Shown in pieces: positions 19,873 to 32,723 of a stretch of 64,000 bases of DNA. Numbering within the stretch: the first letter of the stretch is position 1; every line of letters begins with the position of its first letter. A model generated the notes under the pieces. That model saw only the letters and a list, made by a program, of their open reading frames with translations. It was not told the DNA's origin and searched no databases. This DNA is from Hermatobates lingyangjiaoensis (lineage: Eukaryota; Arthropoda; Insecta; Hemiptera; Hermatobatidae): the NCBI GenBank assembly GCA_026182355.1, contig JAPFBL010000239.1, positions 124,001 through 188,000 of the forward strand, written 5' to 3'. The position numbers and the translations under genes are program-made.

Positions 19873-19921
19873 CCCTTATCTCTCTCTCTCTCTCACTCTC
19901 TCTCTCTCTATCTCTATCTCA
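19831..19921. repeat. (CT)n microsatellite
   Basis: About 90 bp of CT dinucleotides with a few C and TA interruptions. Serine-leucine ORFs across it are artefacts. Confidence 0.95.
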
Positions 19922-21383
19922 CCTCTCTGTATATTGCTATATAAATGTTTAAACACTTTTGATATATTAACTACTTTTCTAATGTACAGTTTTTTTTTGT
20001 TAGCAATCTTTGTATCTTAGTACTTTCTTGTGCTGAACGATCATAAAACTGGTGAGCGAGTCACCAAGAAAGGCCCGCAGATCCTGCCTCACGGTAGGGG
20101 GCTCCTGTGACTACAGTATCTAAATCAGACTGTGATAAAACCTCACCTGCCATGATTCTCACCGTACGTATACTGCACATCATTTTTTAAACAGAAGGAA
20201 ATAGCACAGAAACAACAATGCTTTCAACAAGTATGTCCGTGTTCGAGGCCTAACAGTCAACTGTGTAACCAGTTTTTGCGCTATCAAAAACTTATTAAAA
20301 AGTTAATACATAACAATCTCAGAAAACCCTACAAATCAGTTTCTTTCTAAAAAAATAGCAAACAGAGCAAGTAGAAAGAAAGTATCAGCTTATTATGATG
20401 AAGAGGCTCATTCTGAAGATTCTTCAGTGCCGCAGTCCCTACAGAAAACCTAAAGAAAAGCCGATAACGAGTTGCTTCTAGCAGCTATCCGAAGAGTTGG
20501 GGATCTGAGATTTCTCATTCTGACGGGACTATTATTCCTTAAACACAATGCTCTCTCCATTTACATTTAAAGGGTTAGACCAGTTTAACATTTACCTATT
20601 TTTCAAGATCTTCATTCAAAATAGTCCCCTTTAAATAAAGCAGTTTCTATACTTAAGATAAATAACACGTAGTTTATCCAAATGATTTTTCTCTAACTTA
20701 TTTCGGTGCTACTATAATTATACTACTTACCTTCGACTTTCTTATCTACCACTCACGATATCACTTCATAGCAAACAACGCAAAATTCATCACAAATATG
20801 CTAAAAAGAAAAAAAAATATACACTTTTATCAAATGATTATTTCCAGCTATTTAGATAGTACATAATAATACATTTACTCTTTGATTTTACAGTATCTAC
20901 TTCATAGAAAGAATTGACATACTATCATAAAAGAAAAAGAGGAATACTCTGAAACAGCAATGAAAACAATAAACTTTCATCTCAGAGCCATTACTGTTCT
21001 GGTGTAAAAACACCATGATGTATTTACAGCTTTCTTGAACACTGTAAGATATGTTTTCAAACAGTAATAGTTGACGGTATGATACTGTGTATGTTACTGC
21101 TTTGTAACATATTTTACAAAAGTTACTGCTTTATAAGTTTGTAAACTTTCATTATGTTTTGAATACGTTGTAAATTTTTTTTTGGATTGAATTGTAAATA
21201 ATTTTGAATAAATCTATCCATACAAACTATTTATTATTTACGGTAGATACCTATAATGGGTGGTGGATAGCATACTATAGTATAAAATCGAACGCAGGTA
21301 GCACACTTATTTTGATTTGTACAAATAAAATACTTTCATAAAAAAATATTAACTTGTCTCCGAACAATTTCATAAAACTTCTT
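19922..21383. other. AT-rich stretch without recognised gene
   Basis: No supported element. Small GC-richer patch at 20040-20130 without ORF. Confidence 0.5.
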
Positions 21384-21904
21384 TCCAACGACTAAGGAAT
21401 ATACCCGCGCAGTATAGTGCACGTCGTAACTAGCAGTTCCAGACCAGAGGCCTTCTACTGCTTGATTAATGAGCTAGAAATCCGTCAGTAATTCATGTCG
21501 GATATTAAGTTCGTCTGTACAGTAATGACATCTATTCGCGGTCATGTGGTCTTGTTAGTCATGGTTTTCAATGTTTTTAGTCAACAGTTGGAAAGGTAGT
21601 CAGATAGTCAGGGATGAAGTAATTCTTCATTGATGTTAAGAAAGGTTGGTGGCAGGATTTAAAGTTTGTGCAAGGAGGTTCGGATGAGTAGGTGGTTTGT
21701 TGTCTTCATTGGTAGTAAGTCGGGTGATGTAACATCTATGGATTTTATTTTCAAATCATAGTGAATATCCACATTTTCGGTCTACCAAGGAGCCCTGTCG
21801 GGCACACTTATTTTGAACAATCTAGATTCAAGCCTTGTTCGTTGGTGCAGCTCTAAACCAGACGGAGCATCCATAAGTCAATCCACGCCTAACGAACTGA
21901 ATTA
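21384..21904 (-). pseudogene. Non-LTR retrotransposon RT C-terminal remnant
   Basis: Reading the minus strand from 21904: IQFVRRGLTYGCSVWFRAAP, then after frameshifts and stops FKISVPDRAPW, then TENVDIHYDLK and a shared region ending near LLVQTLNPAT. The order (L)TYG.xVW, then APW..xN, then (I/L)H.DL, then HPN..L is the usual end of Jockey-like non-LTR reverse transcriptases, downstream of the catalytic domain. Followed by about 270 bp of 3' untranslated sequence shared with 23458-23852. Dead: several stops and at least two frame breaks. The clade is a guess. Confidence 0.65.
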
Positions 21905-22600
21905 AATTTATATTTTATGTCTGGTTACTTACAGCATTTTAACTCAATGCAATTAAAATTGAGCCAATAGTTCATTGACCTAAAATTACTGGAAGTAGAC
22001 CTATGCCCTCCACTGCAGAACAGCCTTAGTCTAAAGCCTTTAACCTTCTTCGACCTAAGAGACCTCTAGCTGGCAAAAATCTTCCTACTGAATTCAAGTG
22101 AGAACTATTGTTCAAATATCCAAGAAAATTATTTTTATTTCTAATAATTCACAGATACGAATATTTATATTTATATTTGTGTAAAGGTCGCCTTAGAGAA
22201 AAAAATGGTATATTTCAAAAAGCAACTAAAAGAGTGAAATCCATACTTGACAGTCAAAAAAAAAAAAAAAACCATACAAGAGCACTTTCTGCCGTATATA
22301 ACAGGCAAAAAAAAGGTGGGCATTTGTAATTTTTAAAACAAAAGTGTAGTTATGTTGTTTTAATAATGAAATAAGTCAGAATTTTTGTAAATTCTTACTC
22401 GTATTATTATCGCTGACTATTTTAATATTTTTAATTTGATAATTTGATGGAGGAGGACAAAAGAAAGTTAATGACTGGTGGAACGATATTATGTGAATCA
22501 AAACGATGTATGGATATTAAACTAAGGAATATTTGTTATAAAATAAATAATTTCAATAAAACAGATGACCGAGACTCGCTTGGCTCATGTAATTAAAAAT

Positions 22601-22832
22601 AAATTAATTATTTAATTGCCTTTTTAATTACAAACCATGAACAGATGATTTTTTATAAAGTATTAAAGTAAATGATACTATTTATAGAAAGACATAGTAA
22701 GTTCTGTTTTATTTAAATAAAATTAATTAATTATTTAATTACTTTTATTTCAATTAAAAACCATTGATATTTGTTTATGAAGTATTAAAGCAAATGACAC
22801 CAATTATAGAAAGAGATAGTAAATTCAGTTTG
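22601..22832. repeat. Two-copy tandem duplication, about 120 bp unit
   Basis: Copies at 22601-22712 and 22720-22832 share ATTATTTAATT, ATAAAGTATTAAAG, AAATGA and TATAGAAAGA. Diverged and AT-rich. Confidence 0.65.
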
Positions 22833-23457
22833 TTGGTAAACAAAGAAAACGATTTCCGGTTGAAGGTGCTAGAATGATGGGTTCTAGTTTAGGGAAACAT
22901 GCTTTATCAATTGTCTCAGCAATCCGTTATCTAGTACTGCGACCTTCAATTCTATCCTCACTTGCACTTCCTTATTCAGTGTTTTTTTTTTGTTAATCTC
23001 TTTAAATATATCATTAAGTAGTATTGTTTGTTGTTTAGAGGAAGTTTACAATAGGCAGAAAGCTTTTAAAAGATGATAGTTTAGTATTAATGTGCGGAAG
23101 AACATCTGCTAAAAGGACTGATTGCATTCAATCGAGATAATACGAGGAAGACAGAAGACACTGATCCTGCCCCCAGTGGCGAAGCAAGAGGGTGCGTGTC
23201 AGGGAGACGTATCTGGGTGGCGTTCTAGGGGACATGTAGGGGGGGGGGGCGCGTACCAGAAGATCGGCGGTAAAAATATAAAAAAAAAAATCATAAAAAG
23301 ATAACAAAAAATCTGAAATTTGACACCAAAATGAGTTTTAAAGAATTGCTTTTATGTTTTATAAGTGTAATACTGTTTTCAAACAAATTTTTCAACTATG
23401 ATATTTGTAAGTTAAAAAAAAATGTATAATAATTTTTTTCAAAATTATTGTTTCGAC
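22833..23457. other. Unassigned stretch with G-run
   Basis: CAGTGGCGAAGCAAG at 23174 resembles one kind of hAT terminal sequence, but I see no matching right end. A run of ten G lies at 23241. No gene. Confidence 0.4.
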
Positions 23458-23993
23458 CAACGACCAACGAATATAACCGCGCACTATAGTGCACGTCGTA
23501 ACTAGCAGTTCCAGACCAGAGGCCTTCTACTGCTTGCTTATTTGCTACTATAACTTGTAAGTCAGTAATTCATGTCAGATATAAGTTCGTACTGTGCAGT
23601 AAAGATGTCGTATTCGCGGTCATGTGGTCTTGTTGAGGTCATGGTTTTCAAAGTTTTTAGTCATCAGTTGGAAAAGTAGTCAGATAGTCAGTGGATGAAG
23701 TAATTGTTCAGTGAGGTTGAGGAAGGATGGTGGCAGGATTTAGAGTTTGTACAGGAGGTTGGATGAGTAGATAGTTTGTTGTCTTCATTGGTATAAGTCG
23801 AGTGATGTAACTATCTATGATTCTTTTCAAGTCATGGTGAATATCAACATTACGGGCGTACATAATGTTGATATTCACCATGACTTGAAAATGGAATCCA
23901 TAGATAGTTACATCACTCGACTTACTACCAATGAAGACAACAAACTATCTACTCATCCAAACCTCCTGGTACAAACTCTAAATCCTGCCACCT
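23458..23993. pseudogene. Second non-LTR remnant with inverted 5' piece
   Basis: 23458-23852 (minus) matches the 3' half of 21384-21904. At 23853-23862 (CGGGCGTACA) the sequence flips, and 23863-23993 (plus) repeats the coding end as an inverted copy: VDIHHDLKMESIDSYITRLT, then NEDNKLSTHPNLLVQTLNP, an open frame of about 45 codons. The inverted part duplicates, rather than continues, the main body, so simple twin priming does not fully explain it. Confidence 0.7.
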
Positions 23994-24402
23994 GCCATTA
24001 AATTATTGTTTAATGAGGTTGAAAGCATATTATATTTGTTTGCGTTCCAATTAATTTAATTTAACAATTTTTTGATGATTTTGAATTATATGTTTTTGTT
24101 TTTGAAAAAAATCTTTGTTTTCTTTGATAATGACTATATATGTATACTGAGTACTGTAATATGATGTAAGTCTGGGTGTAATAACAGCAGTCTAAAATTA
24201 GATCCTTGATTGTAATTCTATGAAAATAAATATTTTTTAGACTTTCTGGAATTCTGAAGATTTTCGGATTATAACGCTAGCCGTAGCAAGGGGAGTACTG
24301 TGCAAGTCTTATACCGTCCCAAGCGGCAACAATACTTGCTATGCGCCGCTGCCTACCCCACACCTTACGTATACTTAGCACTCATGCTGGATAAGACCAG
24401 GC

Positions 24403-24660
24403 CAGTGATCTACAACCTTTTTTACATCGCAACCCATTTTTGACGCCAAAATTTATTCGCGACCCTTTAGTGAGAACAAAAAAAAAATGAGCAACAAATA
24501 AAAAAGGGAAAATTAAAATAAATTTGATTAATAGTAACTTTAATAAGATTGCTGTGTCGCATTAATAATAAATAAATTATTTATTCAATTTGTTCCTTTA
24601 TTTTCTATTCAAAAATAAACAATTTCAAACATTTCGCGACCCGCCGGTGGAAGACCCTTG
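24403..24660. mobile_element. hAT-like MITE, copy 1
   Basis: Begins CAGTGATCTACAACC and ends GGTGGAAGACCCTTG. Flanked by 8-bp direct repeats GACCAGGC (24395-24402) and GATCAGGC (24661-24668), one mismatch. Interior nearly identical to 34365-34638. No transposase. Confidence 0.75.
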
Positions 24661-24668
24661 GATCAGGC

Positions 24669-26103
24669 TACTCGTCAAAACTAAATCACTACAGATTTCT
24701 GGTTTAATTCTTTACATATTTCTCTGACATAGTTTGTACTTTTGTTTGCCGAATTTACAGAAGTTTGCTACAAAGATAGACAAGCCACGTTCATATCAGT
24801 CTGTGAGTCTTTATTGCATCATTAAGAGCAATGCGATATAAAAGAGATTAGAGAACAGTAACCCAAATAATATATTATTCAGGAGGGAATCATATGTGAT
24901 CTAATTATGAAAAATAGTACAGTAACACAGCAAAGCTCGAAGTAATGAATATGTATGTCCTACTGGTAACTCTGAGGCCAAAAACTGGTGTTTACCGCAT
25001 TACTACTGGGTAATGTGGCACGTTCATGGCTAACGGGTGCCGGATCATAAATGAGCCACACCCTCGCCCTTGGACAGCACAGCTGAAGCCAGTAAGTGCG
25101 CCCACAGGGTAAACAAATATTATACTTGTGTATACATGCAATTATTTGAAAACCAATTATACCTTAATGTACTTAAGTGGGTATTTACGTTTACGTTTTA
25201 AAAAGAGAAAATAGCAAGTAATGCATATTAGTATTAATATTAGGAAAAAGAAAAACAAACTGTTTTCTTACCGTACTTGTATCTGGGATGAAAGAATTTT
25301 CCTTGTGGAAAGTATTATAACCAACATGTGAGCTTACCTGCAACAGAAAAAAATATGAACTAATAATTCTTGAAACTTGTAGGTTCAATGAACTTTATAC
25401 ATAATACTAGACTACCAGTGACCTTTTATAACACTCAGAAAATATAGCAATAGTTATTGAAATAAATTCACACAACATGTTTGACAGGGATAATTTTTAT
25501 TGTTGTTTCTTATTATTAAGGCACGAAATCACATTCCCATATGGCCCAAGCTTTTGATATAGTATTCTTAACATGATTCAAGATATATACACAGTAAGTA
25601 TATTTAGCAAAATGAAAAAAAATCATTTATTTTATGATATAAATAAATAAAACACTAGTTCAAGTTATATACACAATCAAATATATTTAAAATAAACAAA
25701 CCTTGACGTTGAAATATTCAATTTATTTACCTAACATAAAATAACATTAATGAAAGGAATGTGTCTTTATAATATTACCCTAGAACATTCGTATTTTATC
25801 TTACAGTTGTTTTCAAGTTTGTTTCTGAAATTATTCATTTTTAATCACTAATGTAATAGTTTATTATATATTAGTTAAACAAATATATAATACATTTGCA
25901 CTACTGTCATCGACGAGCACGCAAGCCACTGGCTACCCTGGCCGCAAGTTTTCGGATTAAATTATAATTTTCTATTATTTAATATTATTGAGGTAATAAA
26001 TAATATATATTATAATTTCAGGTCTCTATATCCACGGAAAATGGGAGAACAAACAAACAGATTTGGAAAATTGATGTACATTTTACCAGAAGGGTTGAAA
26101 ACT
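24669..26103. other. AT-rich stretch without recognised gene
   Basis: No element supported; a GC-richer segment at 25010-25110 has no ORF. Confidence 0.5.
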
Positions 26104-26211
26104 AAGTTTAGAAACCTAGAGAAATTAAACAGAAAAAAAAACAACAATGAAAATCGGCATAATTATTAATAAAACATGTCTAAATGAAGGTCTGCTCCCA
26201 AAATATAACAT
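26104..26211 (+). pseudogene. PLE N-terminal-like fragment
   Basis: KFRNLEKLNRKKNNNENRHN, then in a shifted frame KIGIIINKTCLNEGLLPKYN and IY. The end INKTCLNEGLLPKYN aligns with the ends at 15565, 18001 and 33271. Frameshifted and short. It lies beside a family N hairpin on the minus strand (26216-26310). Confidence 0.5.
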
Positions 26212-26215
26212 ATAT

Positions 26216-26310
26216 ATTTTATATATATGGATTAATTTACCACAATGAAACAAATTTGGAAACAATGCTCTAATCTAAGGTCTTTCGTCAACACATGTCA
26301 GAGAGTAAGT
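26216..26310 (-). repeat. Family N element, diverged
   Basis: Minus strand matches 42493-42590: TGACGAAAGACCTTAG, then AGCATTGTTT and TTTCATTGTGGTAAATTAAT. The box region reads CTGACATG, so the core is broken. Confidence 0.55.
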
Positions 26311-27995
26311 AAACTAAAAAATAATAAATACTTGTTAACCTGGTAGATCGAACTTTCTAGAATTGTTGGTAACCCTGAATGTGTTTAATGATGAATAAGT
26401 CTTCATCTGTTTAATTATTCCGCTAATCAAAACGTCATCCAATTTATGGAGTCCTAGGCTATTGTTCATTAATTTCTCATATAAGTTCTTTATCAGTGCA
26501 CATTTCACAATATTTCTTCTTCTTTTCGAAAACACAAATATTAATTCATTTGCTTATTAAGGTGGAGGGTGGGAGAATTAGGGCAAAGATAAAGAGAAGA
26601 TAGTAAGGATGACGTGTAACCTAGAAGATAATAAAAGAGTGCGAGCAAATCTTCTTAAAGCCCAGTATCTGAAGACTTCTCTTAATATAGAGACAGAAAC
26701 AAACAAGTCAATATCTTATTGCACACTATAAATGATTAGTTTATCATTTACTTTAAAATTAGTTTATCATTTAAAACAAAAAGTTACTGTGAAATTCTAA
26801 ACAATAGTGAACCTGTGAACAAGAAAAAAAAGGCTCCTTCTAATGAGTTGGAACTTTGGAAAACAGTTAATCTAGAATATTCGTAAACTATTAGGTCGAC
26901 GTTCCAATGTTTGGCTTCTACTACAGGTTTACAATGTGACTCTGCATAAACCAGCAGTTTGCATTTTTATTAAGTTACTTTTTCAATGCAAAAATTAAAT
27001 TGGTGTAAGTACAATAAAACTTTTGAAATGCTTGTGAAAATTAAAAATAAATATATTTAATTTTTTTTTTTAAATATTATTTGTCAACTTTCAAATAATG
27101 ACAACTGTGCAAAAATATTTAAAATCTAATACTTTTTTCTTTTTTTTTAATATCTGAGTTTAGAAACATACAACTACGCATAATTTGCCCATTAAACATA
27201 CGTGGTGAGAGTAACACAAGTATCTTTGAGACACACGATGAAAGAATGAAACCCGGTAGATTAACTTTAAATTTATTTATTTTTTTTCGTTTGTACGTAC
27301 AGAGAAGATGAAGTATTGGAGTGTGCTAAAAGAAGTTGTTGATCAGAATTCTCTGGCGTCTCCTGTCTATTGTTCTCAAAACAAACCGTTATCACTTTCC
27401 GTTGGAAGGCTTCACGCACTCTTCCCTTGGACTTAAATGTCTACTACTACAATAGTAACAAGAATTAATAAATTAATCCATCGTATAAGAAAAATTAAAC
27501 AGGTTTTCAATAAATTCGATGTGAAATTTTAAAGTTTTTCCTTCCAGTTTGTCCTAGGTATGAGTAAAGCGTGGCTCATTCCTTGACTTTGACCCTGTTA
27601 TTTATGGTTATCCCTTTAAAGTGGTGATCTTTAAGAGTGCATGGTATTGTGCAAGCTTTCAGTACTCGCTGTTCAAGGGAAGAGTACAGGATTGTTCTCT
27701 CCTTTACCCGCCTGAAATAATTTGATTTATCGGAAGCTACAGACTCCGGGTGGTTGTCGAAGAGCTGTAGCCAGTAAACCAATCTGGGTTGTGGGATTAC
27801 TCATCCACCCTACAACCAAGCAGTAACTGGTTATAGATAACCACACCCTATAACTACGGATATGGATGAAAAAAAAACATAACCACTTTTTTTTTAAAAG
27901 AAAAACTCTTCAATCTTTGTTATTTTCTTTACTAAAGACAATAATGATCACCAGAAACCTTTGGTAAAAGCCAAACAACGCGTCTCCGTTTCTCT
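26311..27995. other. AT-rich stretch without recognised gene
   Basis: ORFs on the minus strand at 26335-26535 and 27576-27782 (the latter begins MVYWLQLFDNHPESVASDK) have balanced composition but no family I recognise and no supporting signals. Confidence 0.4.
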
Positions 27996-28085
27996 TTTCT
28001 CCTGAAGACGGACTGCCCAAAAAATTTTAGTTTGTAAGAGTATTTTTTTACTCTATGTGTTACTCTTCTTCACTTTTCAACTCGT
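27995..28085 (+). repeat. Diverged family M element
   Basis: TCTCCTGAAGACGGACTGCCC then AAAAATTTTAGTTTGTAAGAG and TTACTCTATGTGTTACTCTT. The last block is the same sequence that a SINE has split at 36821-37169. The GAAA box is lost here (CAAAA). Confidence 0.55.
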
Positions 28086-29158
28086 ATATTTTCTATTATT
28101 AATATTAGTTAATAATAGAATAATATTTTACTTATTATCTGATTTTATTCTTTATACTTTAAATTGTCATTTTTTAATATCATCCAGTCGTCTGCCAATG
28201 TTATTATTGGTTACTTAGCACATTCATTGATGATTAATCTGTTACTTTCTTAAATCATCTTGTTCTATGTTTATATATTTCAAGTACCTCTATTATATTT
28301 AATATTTGTCTATTCTGCCCTGTTCTTATTAAATACATTGAATGTCAACAATGATTGAAATAATTAGCACAGTTTGACTTATTTAACTTATCTTTAAGGT
28401 GTTGCATAAACCGTTCTTTTACGCATACACATCTTATAACCATTACATTTTAGCTCATATACTTTTTTCTTTATATTTCCTAGATTTATAATCCATTGCT
28501 TTACCTATTATTCGCTTTATTGTATTATTATTTTTTAAACTTACCTTTACATTCCATTCGTTCAGTGAGTAGCAATCTTGTGGTTAATTTCTCTTATGCA
28601 TGTATCAGATGCATTTTTTTTACTTTTTAGTATTTTTTTTTATTTCTTCTATTCTTTAGCATTTTATTGTGTTTAATTCTTTGTTGTTTTCATTCTCAGG
28701 TAGTCATATTAATAATCTATTAATAACGAAATCCTATTTTTAATTTTGGTGTGGAAGGTGGATTGAAAATTTATGGACTGTTTTTATATCAGTAGTTATA
28801 TGTTTCCTATGCACTTTAAATTGAATTATATTATTTAAATAATAAATGAATAAAATCAGGTAATAAGTAAAAAATAATATTCATATAGAAAATGTAGGCA
28901 TTTATTGGCACTACTTGTTTGATAGGTAGAGGCAGGATTCTTCGACTTTATCAGTCCTATTTTAAAATATACATGTACGACACCGGTATGGCATCTACAA
29001 CAACGACTCACAAGGTATGACGAATTTTTATAACAAATTGAATAACCGATATGTTCACACTCAATCAAGTAAGTATGAGACCACAAGGAAAACAATTGGA
29101 TAAATGCTCTAAGACTTTTCACTTTATGTAAATCAAAGAGTGAACAAAGAATGTAACA
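28086..29158. other. AT-rich stretch without recognised gene
   Basis: T-rich plus strand, no element supported; minus ORF 28856-29122 is unrecognised. Confidence 0.5.
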
Positions 29159-29716
29159 TAAAAGATGTGAGGTAAATGAGGTAAAAGATGTGAGGTAAAT
29201 GAAGTAAAAGATGTGAGGTCAATGGGGTAAAAGATGTGAGATAAATAAGGTAAAATATGTGAGGTCAATGAGGTAGAAGATGTGAGGTAAATGAGGTAAA
29301 ATGTGAGGTAAATGAGGTAAAAGATATGAGGTAAAGGATATGAGGTAAATGAAGTAAAAGCTGTGAGGTAAATGAGGTAAAAGATGTGAGGTAAATGAAT
29401 TAAATGATGTGAGATAAATGAGGTAAAAGATGTCAGATTAATTATGTAAAAGATGTAAGGTAAAAGATGTGAGGTAAATGAAGTAAAAGATGTGAGATAA
29501 ATGAGGTAAAAGGTGTCAGGTATATGATGTAAAAGATGTAAGGTAAAAGATGTGAGGTAAATGAGGTAAAAGACGTGAGGTAAATGAAGTAAAAGATGAG
29601 GGGCAAATTAGGTAAAGGATGTGAGGTAAATGAAGTAAAAGATGCGAGATAAATGAGGTAAAAGATGTGAGGTAATTGAGGTACAAGATGTGAGGTAAAT
29701 GAGGTAAAAGATGTGA
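29159..29716. repeat. 23-bp minisatellite
   Basis: About 24 imperfect copies of GAGGTAAAAGATGTGAGGTAAAT. The unit is itself two related halves (AGGTAAAAGATGTG, AGGTAAATG). The two long minus-strand ORFs over it are periodic artefacts, including the longest ORF in the window. Confidence 0.95.
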
Positions 29717-30767
29717 GTCGCTTCGCAGCAAGTGACGATTGAGTCTTGGTTAATTTATATTTGACAAATATCACGTTTATAATAAAGCTATTCAAATACA
29801 CTTTCTTTTTGTAGTATACAATGCATATGTGGCAATATTTCTACAAAATAAAAGACTTCTTATTCTAGAGAGAACGAAATAATAAATCTTTAGGAAATAA
29901 GTTTCTTGAATGTGGTGGAGGATTTTCTATTTTTGTTCGTTCTTGGAAGACATTGAAAACTGTTAACTGCAACCAGATGTGACTAACTTCCGGAATTCCA
30001 CAGTTGATAATATGGGAAGAATAACGTGTGTTTCTCTGTGAAAACACAGTGTCACTTGGATGACAGAGGCGAAGGCAAAAGAAAATACGGGGCAGGGGGG
30101 CGCCTGATTAACTGTCTTGCTTCAAATGACTTTGAAAATAAAATGAAATCTCGCCAAGAAAATCGATTTCGACTTCAAAAGATTCAGTCGTTTATAATTC
30201 ATATATCATTTATAAAGACCGCTTTATTTTCTTTAACTAAAAACAGTTCTAGTTCTAAAAGAGACAATGTTTCTATAAAAAGAATTTTTTTTCTCATTGT
30301 AAGAAAGCATTGGAAAAATTAGATATGGTTTTTTTTTTAAAAACCAAGACAGGAGATCTTGAAGCATCTAGTTAACATTGAATTTAGATGGATTCCTTTG
30401 AAAGGTGTGCCAAGTTATAATGAAAACAAAAGACAGCAAATCTTTCACATAATTTGAAACAATTAACTTGTTTGTAACTTAACAAGTTGATTGGTTTTTG
30501 TTGGAAAAGATTTGTTAGAAGCTAAAAAGAACAGTCAGTTTTGGCATAAAAGCACTCTGGCGAATCGTCGTTATAACGATACATGTGAAAAGAGTTGGCC
30601 GCAGGGACTCCTTCATCATCACAGAGGTCAAGTGCCTCTCACCTCCTGCTTTAAACACATTTCTTTAACCCTGTTCTTTTGATCATCCTCCACGAGACAC
30701 TAAACTCTAAATGCATATTTATCTCTAGAAAAAGCAAAAAAGTAACTACTCACGTCTAGTTTTCAGT
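29717..30767. other. Unassigned stretch
   Basis: No supported element. The plus ORF at 30026-30322 (98 codons) is Lys/Ser/Phe-rich and unrecognised. Confidence 0.45.
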
Positions 30768-31278
30768 AAATAACGTCAGGCATTTAACTCTATACGGTAT
30801 TTAAAACGGGGCAAAAACGAAAAAAGGCGGGGGAATAATGAAAACACAGAGATATCAACCAGGTCATCGAACTTAATTATTTTGTTCATATCGATTTTTA
30901 CATATGAAGTGAAATGAGATCAGGAAGAGTTAGAATGGCAAACCTGATTTTTAAATCTCAGCAGTATCGCTCATTATTCTTCTCTGTTTTGTTTGAATAC
31001 TTTTATTTAGCTTTTGTAAACCTTTATTTTAGATTATTAAAACATTATTAATTGTTTTAATTTAAAATATTGTATGCACCTAGAGAATAATGAGCTGCTA
31101 TTCCCTAGCTTAGTTAACCCGAGGAAATAAAAATCAGGCTTACCACCCTAATTCTTCCCGATCTTATTTACTTTCTATCTGAAAATCGATATCAACAAAA
31201 TAATTAGGTTGGACAACCTGGATAATATCCCCGCCTTCATTTTCAAGTGCCGAAAAAGGTTAAATGTCTTACATTATC
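30768..31278. mobile_element. Long palindromic MITE-like element
   Basis: Imperfect arms of about 200 bp: left GGCGGGGGAATAATGAAAAC and TTATTTTGTTCATATCGATT, mirrored on the right by AATCGATATCAACAAAATAA and ATATCCCCGCCTT. Outer ends include GCATTTAACT and its complement near 31260. No ribozyme-like core. Arm divergence suggests an old insertion; exact ends not resolved. Confidence 0.65.
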
Positions 31279-31344
31279 ACCTGATTATTAATCATCATTA
31301 ATCCCTCGTCTCCGCCTAGGGAATTAAAATTCCTGGGCTTTTAA

Positions 31345-31428
31345 AAGTTTTCTAGAAGAGGCCGTGGGCCGCATTGAAGGGGGTCGTGGGCCGTATGCGG
31401 CCCGCGGGCTAGACTTTGGACAACCCTG
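31345..31428. mobile_element. hAT-like right terminus, fragment
   Basis: GGCCGTGGGCCGCATTGAAG and GTATGCGGCCCGCGGGCTAG followed by ACTTTGGACAACCCTG is a common hAT end type. It is immediately followed by CTCTAAAT, which is also the duplication of the next element. No left end seen. Confidence 0.55.
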
Positions 31429-31436
31429 CTCTAAAT

Positions 31437-32078
31437 GAAGGGTTGGGTAACTTTTTTGGTTGTTATCCCAATAGAATTTGTACAAAATGAATTTAACCTC
31501 ATACTTGGAAGTACTTAGGTGACAAACAAATTTACTTATAATATTCATATATTATAAATAAACAAAAAATGTATACTGGAAAAATTAGTGAAATTAATTG
31601 TTGATTCCACCTATATAAAGATCTGTCTTTTTGGCATGGAAATTTCACAGAAGAAAAAAAGTAGGAATCAGATTTATAAAGAAAAATAAAACACTGTTTT
31701 TAGCATTACATGGCACATAATCAAAACTACTGATCATAAATGTATTTCAAATTTATATAATAATAAAAGAAAATTCGGGAAAATATGTTTATCCTTTCTG
31801 GCATAAGAATAGCACACAACAAAAAATAATGTTCTTATTTCTGGCTTAAGAATAATGAAGAAAATATTGAAAAGTTTTAATATTTTAAAATCAGAATGAC
31901 ATTTTTAATAATTATGATTCCATAATAATTATAAAAATTTGATTTTGATAATATATTTTTAATAATAATTTGAAAACCCTTATTTAGTCATCCACATCCC
32001 CAGCACGTTCCATTACTACCCCAAAAATGTCTAATCTACCCCATTTGGGGGTAATTTACCCCTGCTCGATGACCACTG
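31437..32078. mobile_element. hAT-like element with 8-bp TSD
   Basis: Direct repeats CTCTAAAT at 31429-31436 and 32079-32086 are exact. The left end GAAGGGTTGGGTAACTTTTT and right end ACCCCTGCTCGATGACCACTG resemble hAT ends but match each other poorly. Interior is AT-rich without transposase. Confidence 0.65.
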
Positions 32079-32086
32079 CTCTAAAT

Positions 32087-32723
32087 ACATCAAAATATCT
32101 GTCTGTTTGTATATTAATATGTACACTGAAATAATTTAATTAATATTGATGCACTGTAATCCATCACGCCGGAAAGGTTACTGGTAGATGAAATGACTGT
32201 GATTCCTACGGTAAACATCACATCAAGGATATTACAGTCCTCTTTTTTATCTTATATTCCATTATATTTGGGACTCACCTGCCACGCAATACAAGCTTTT
32301 TAACAAAAATGATTACTAAGCAGTTTGTTTTAAATAACATGTTTGCATTATCTCATTTTTTTTTTAAGTTTAAAATCTACAAAACTTTAGTTATGAAGCT
32401 TAGATGAACCCTTCCACCAAACAACGGAAACTATTAAGAATACCGTCTTTAAACTATACACAAAAAAATAAAGTTGATATAAGTAAAACTGTGATAGTAA
32501 AAAAGTGGAACTTAAGATTTAGTGGCGTGAGGATATGAAGTAAAACAAGGACAGAAACTTGTCAACGTAGAACTGTCACACTAGAAAGGAAAAACTAGCA
32601 GACTTCAATGGCTTTTCAAAAACTAAAACACGACGACGTTTTCTTCAAACCACTCAAAAATAAATTCAGTTTAAGGGGTGATTGATTTACCTATAAGCTT
32701 CAAAACCTCACGTTCAAAGATTT
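32087..32723. other. Unassigned stretch
   Basis: Nothing supported. Confidence 0.5.

Noticed and set aside
19741..20020. Overlapping ORFs rich in Ser-Leu
   Set aside because: They run through a (CT)n microsatellite; artefacts.
29442..29801. Two long minus-strand ORFs (119 and 71 codons) with repeating LPHIFYLIYLTSFTSF-type peptide
   Set aside because: They are the translation of the 23-bp minisatellite in two frames; periodic and without start context.
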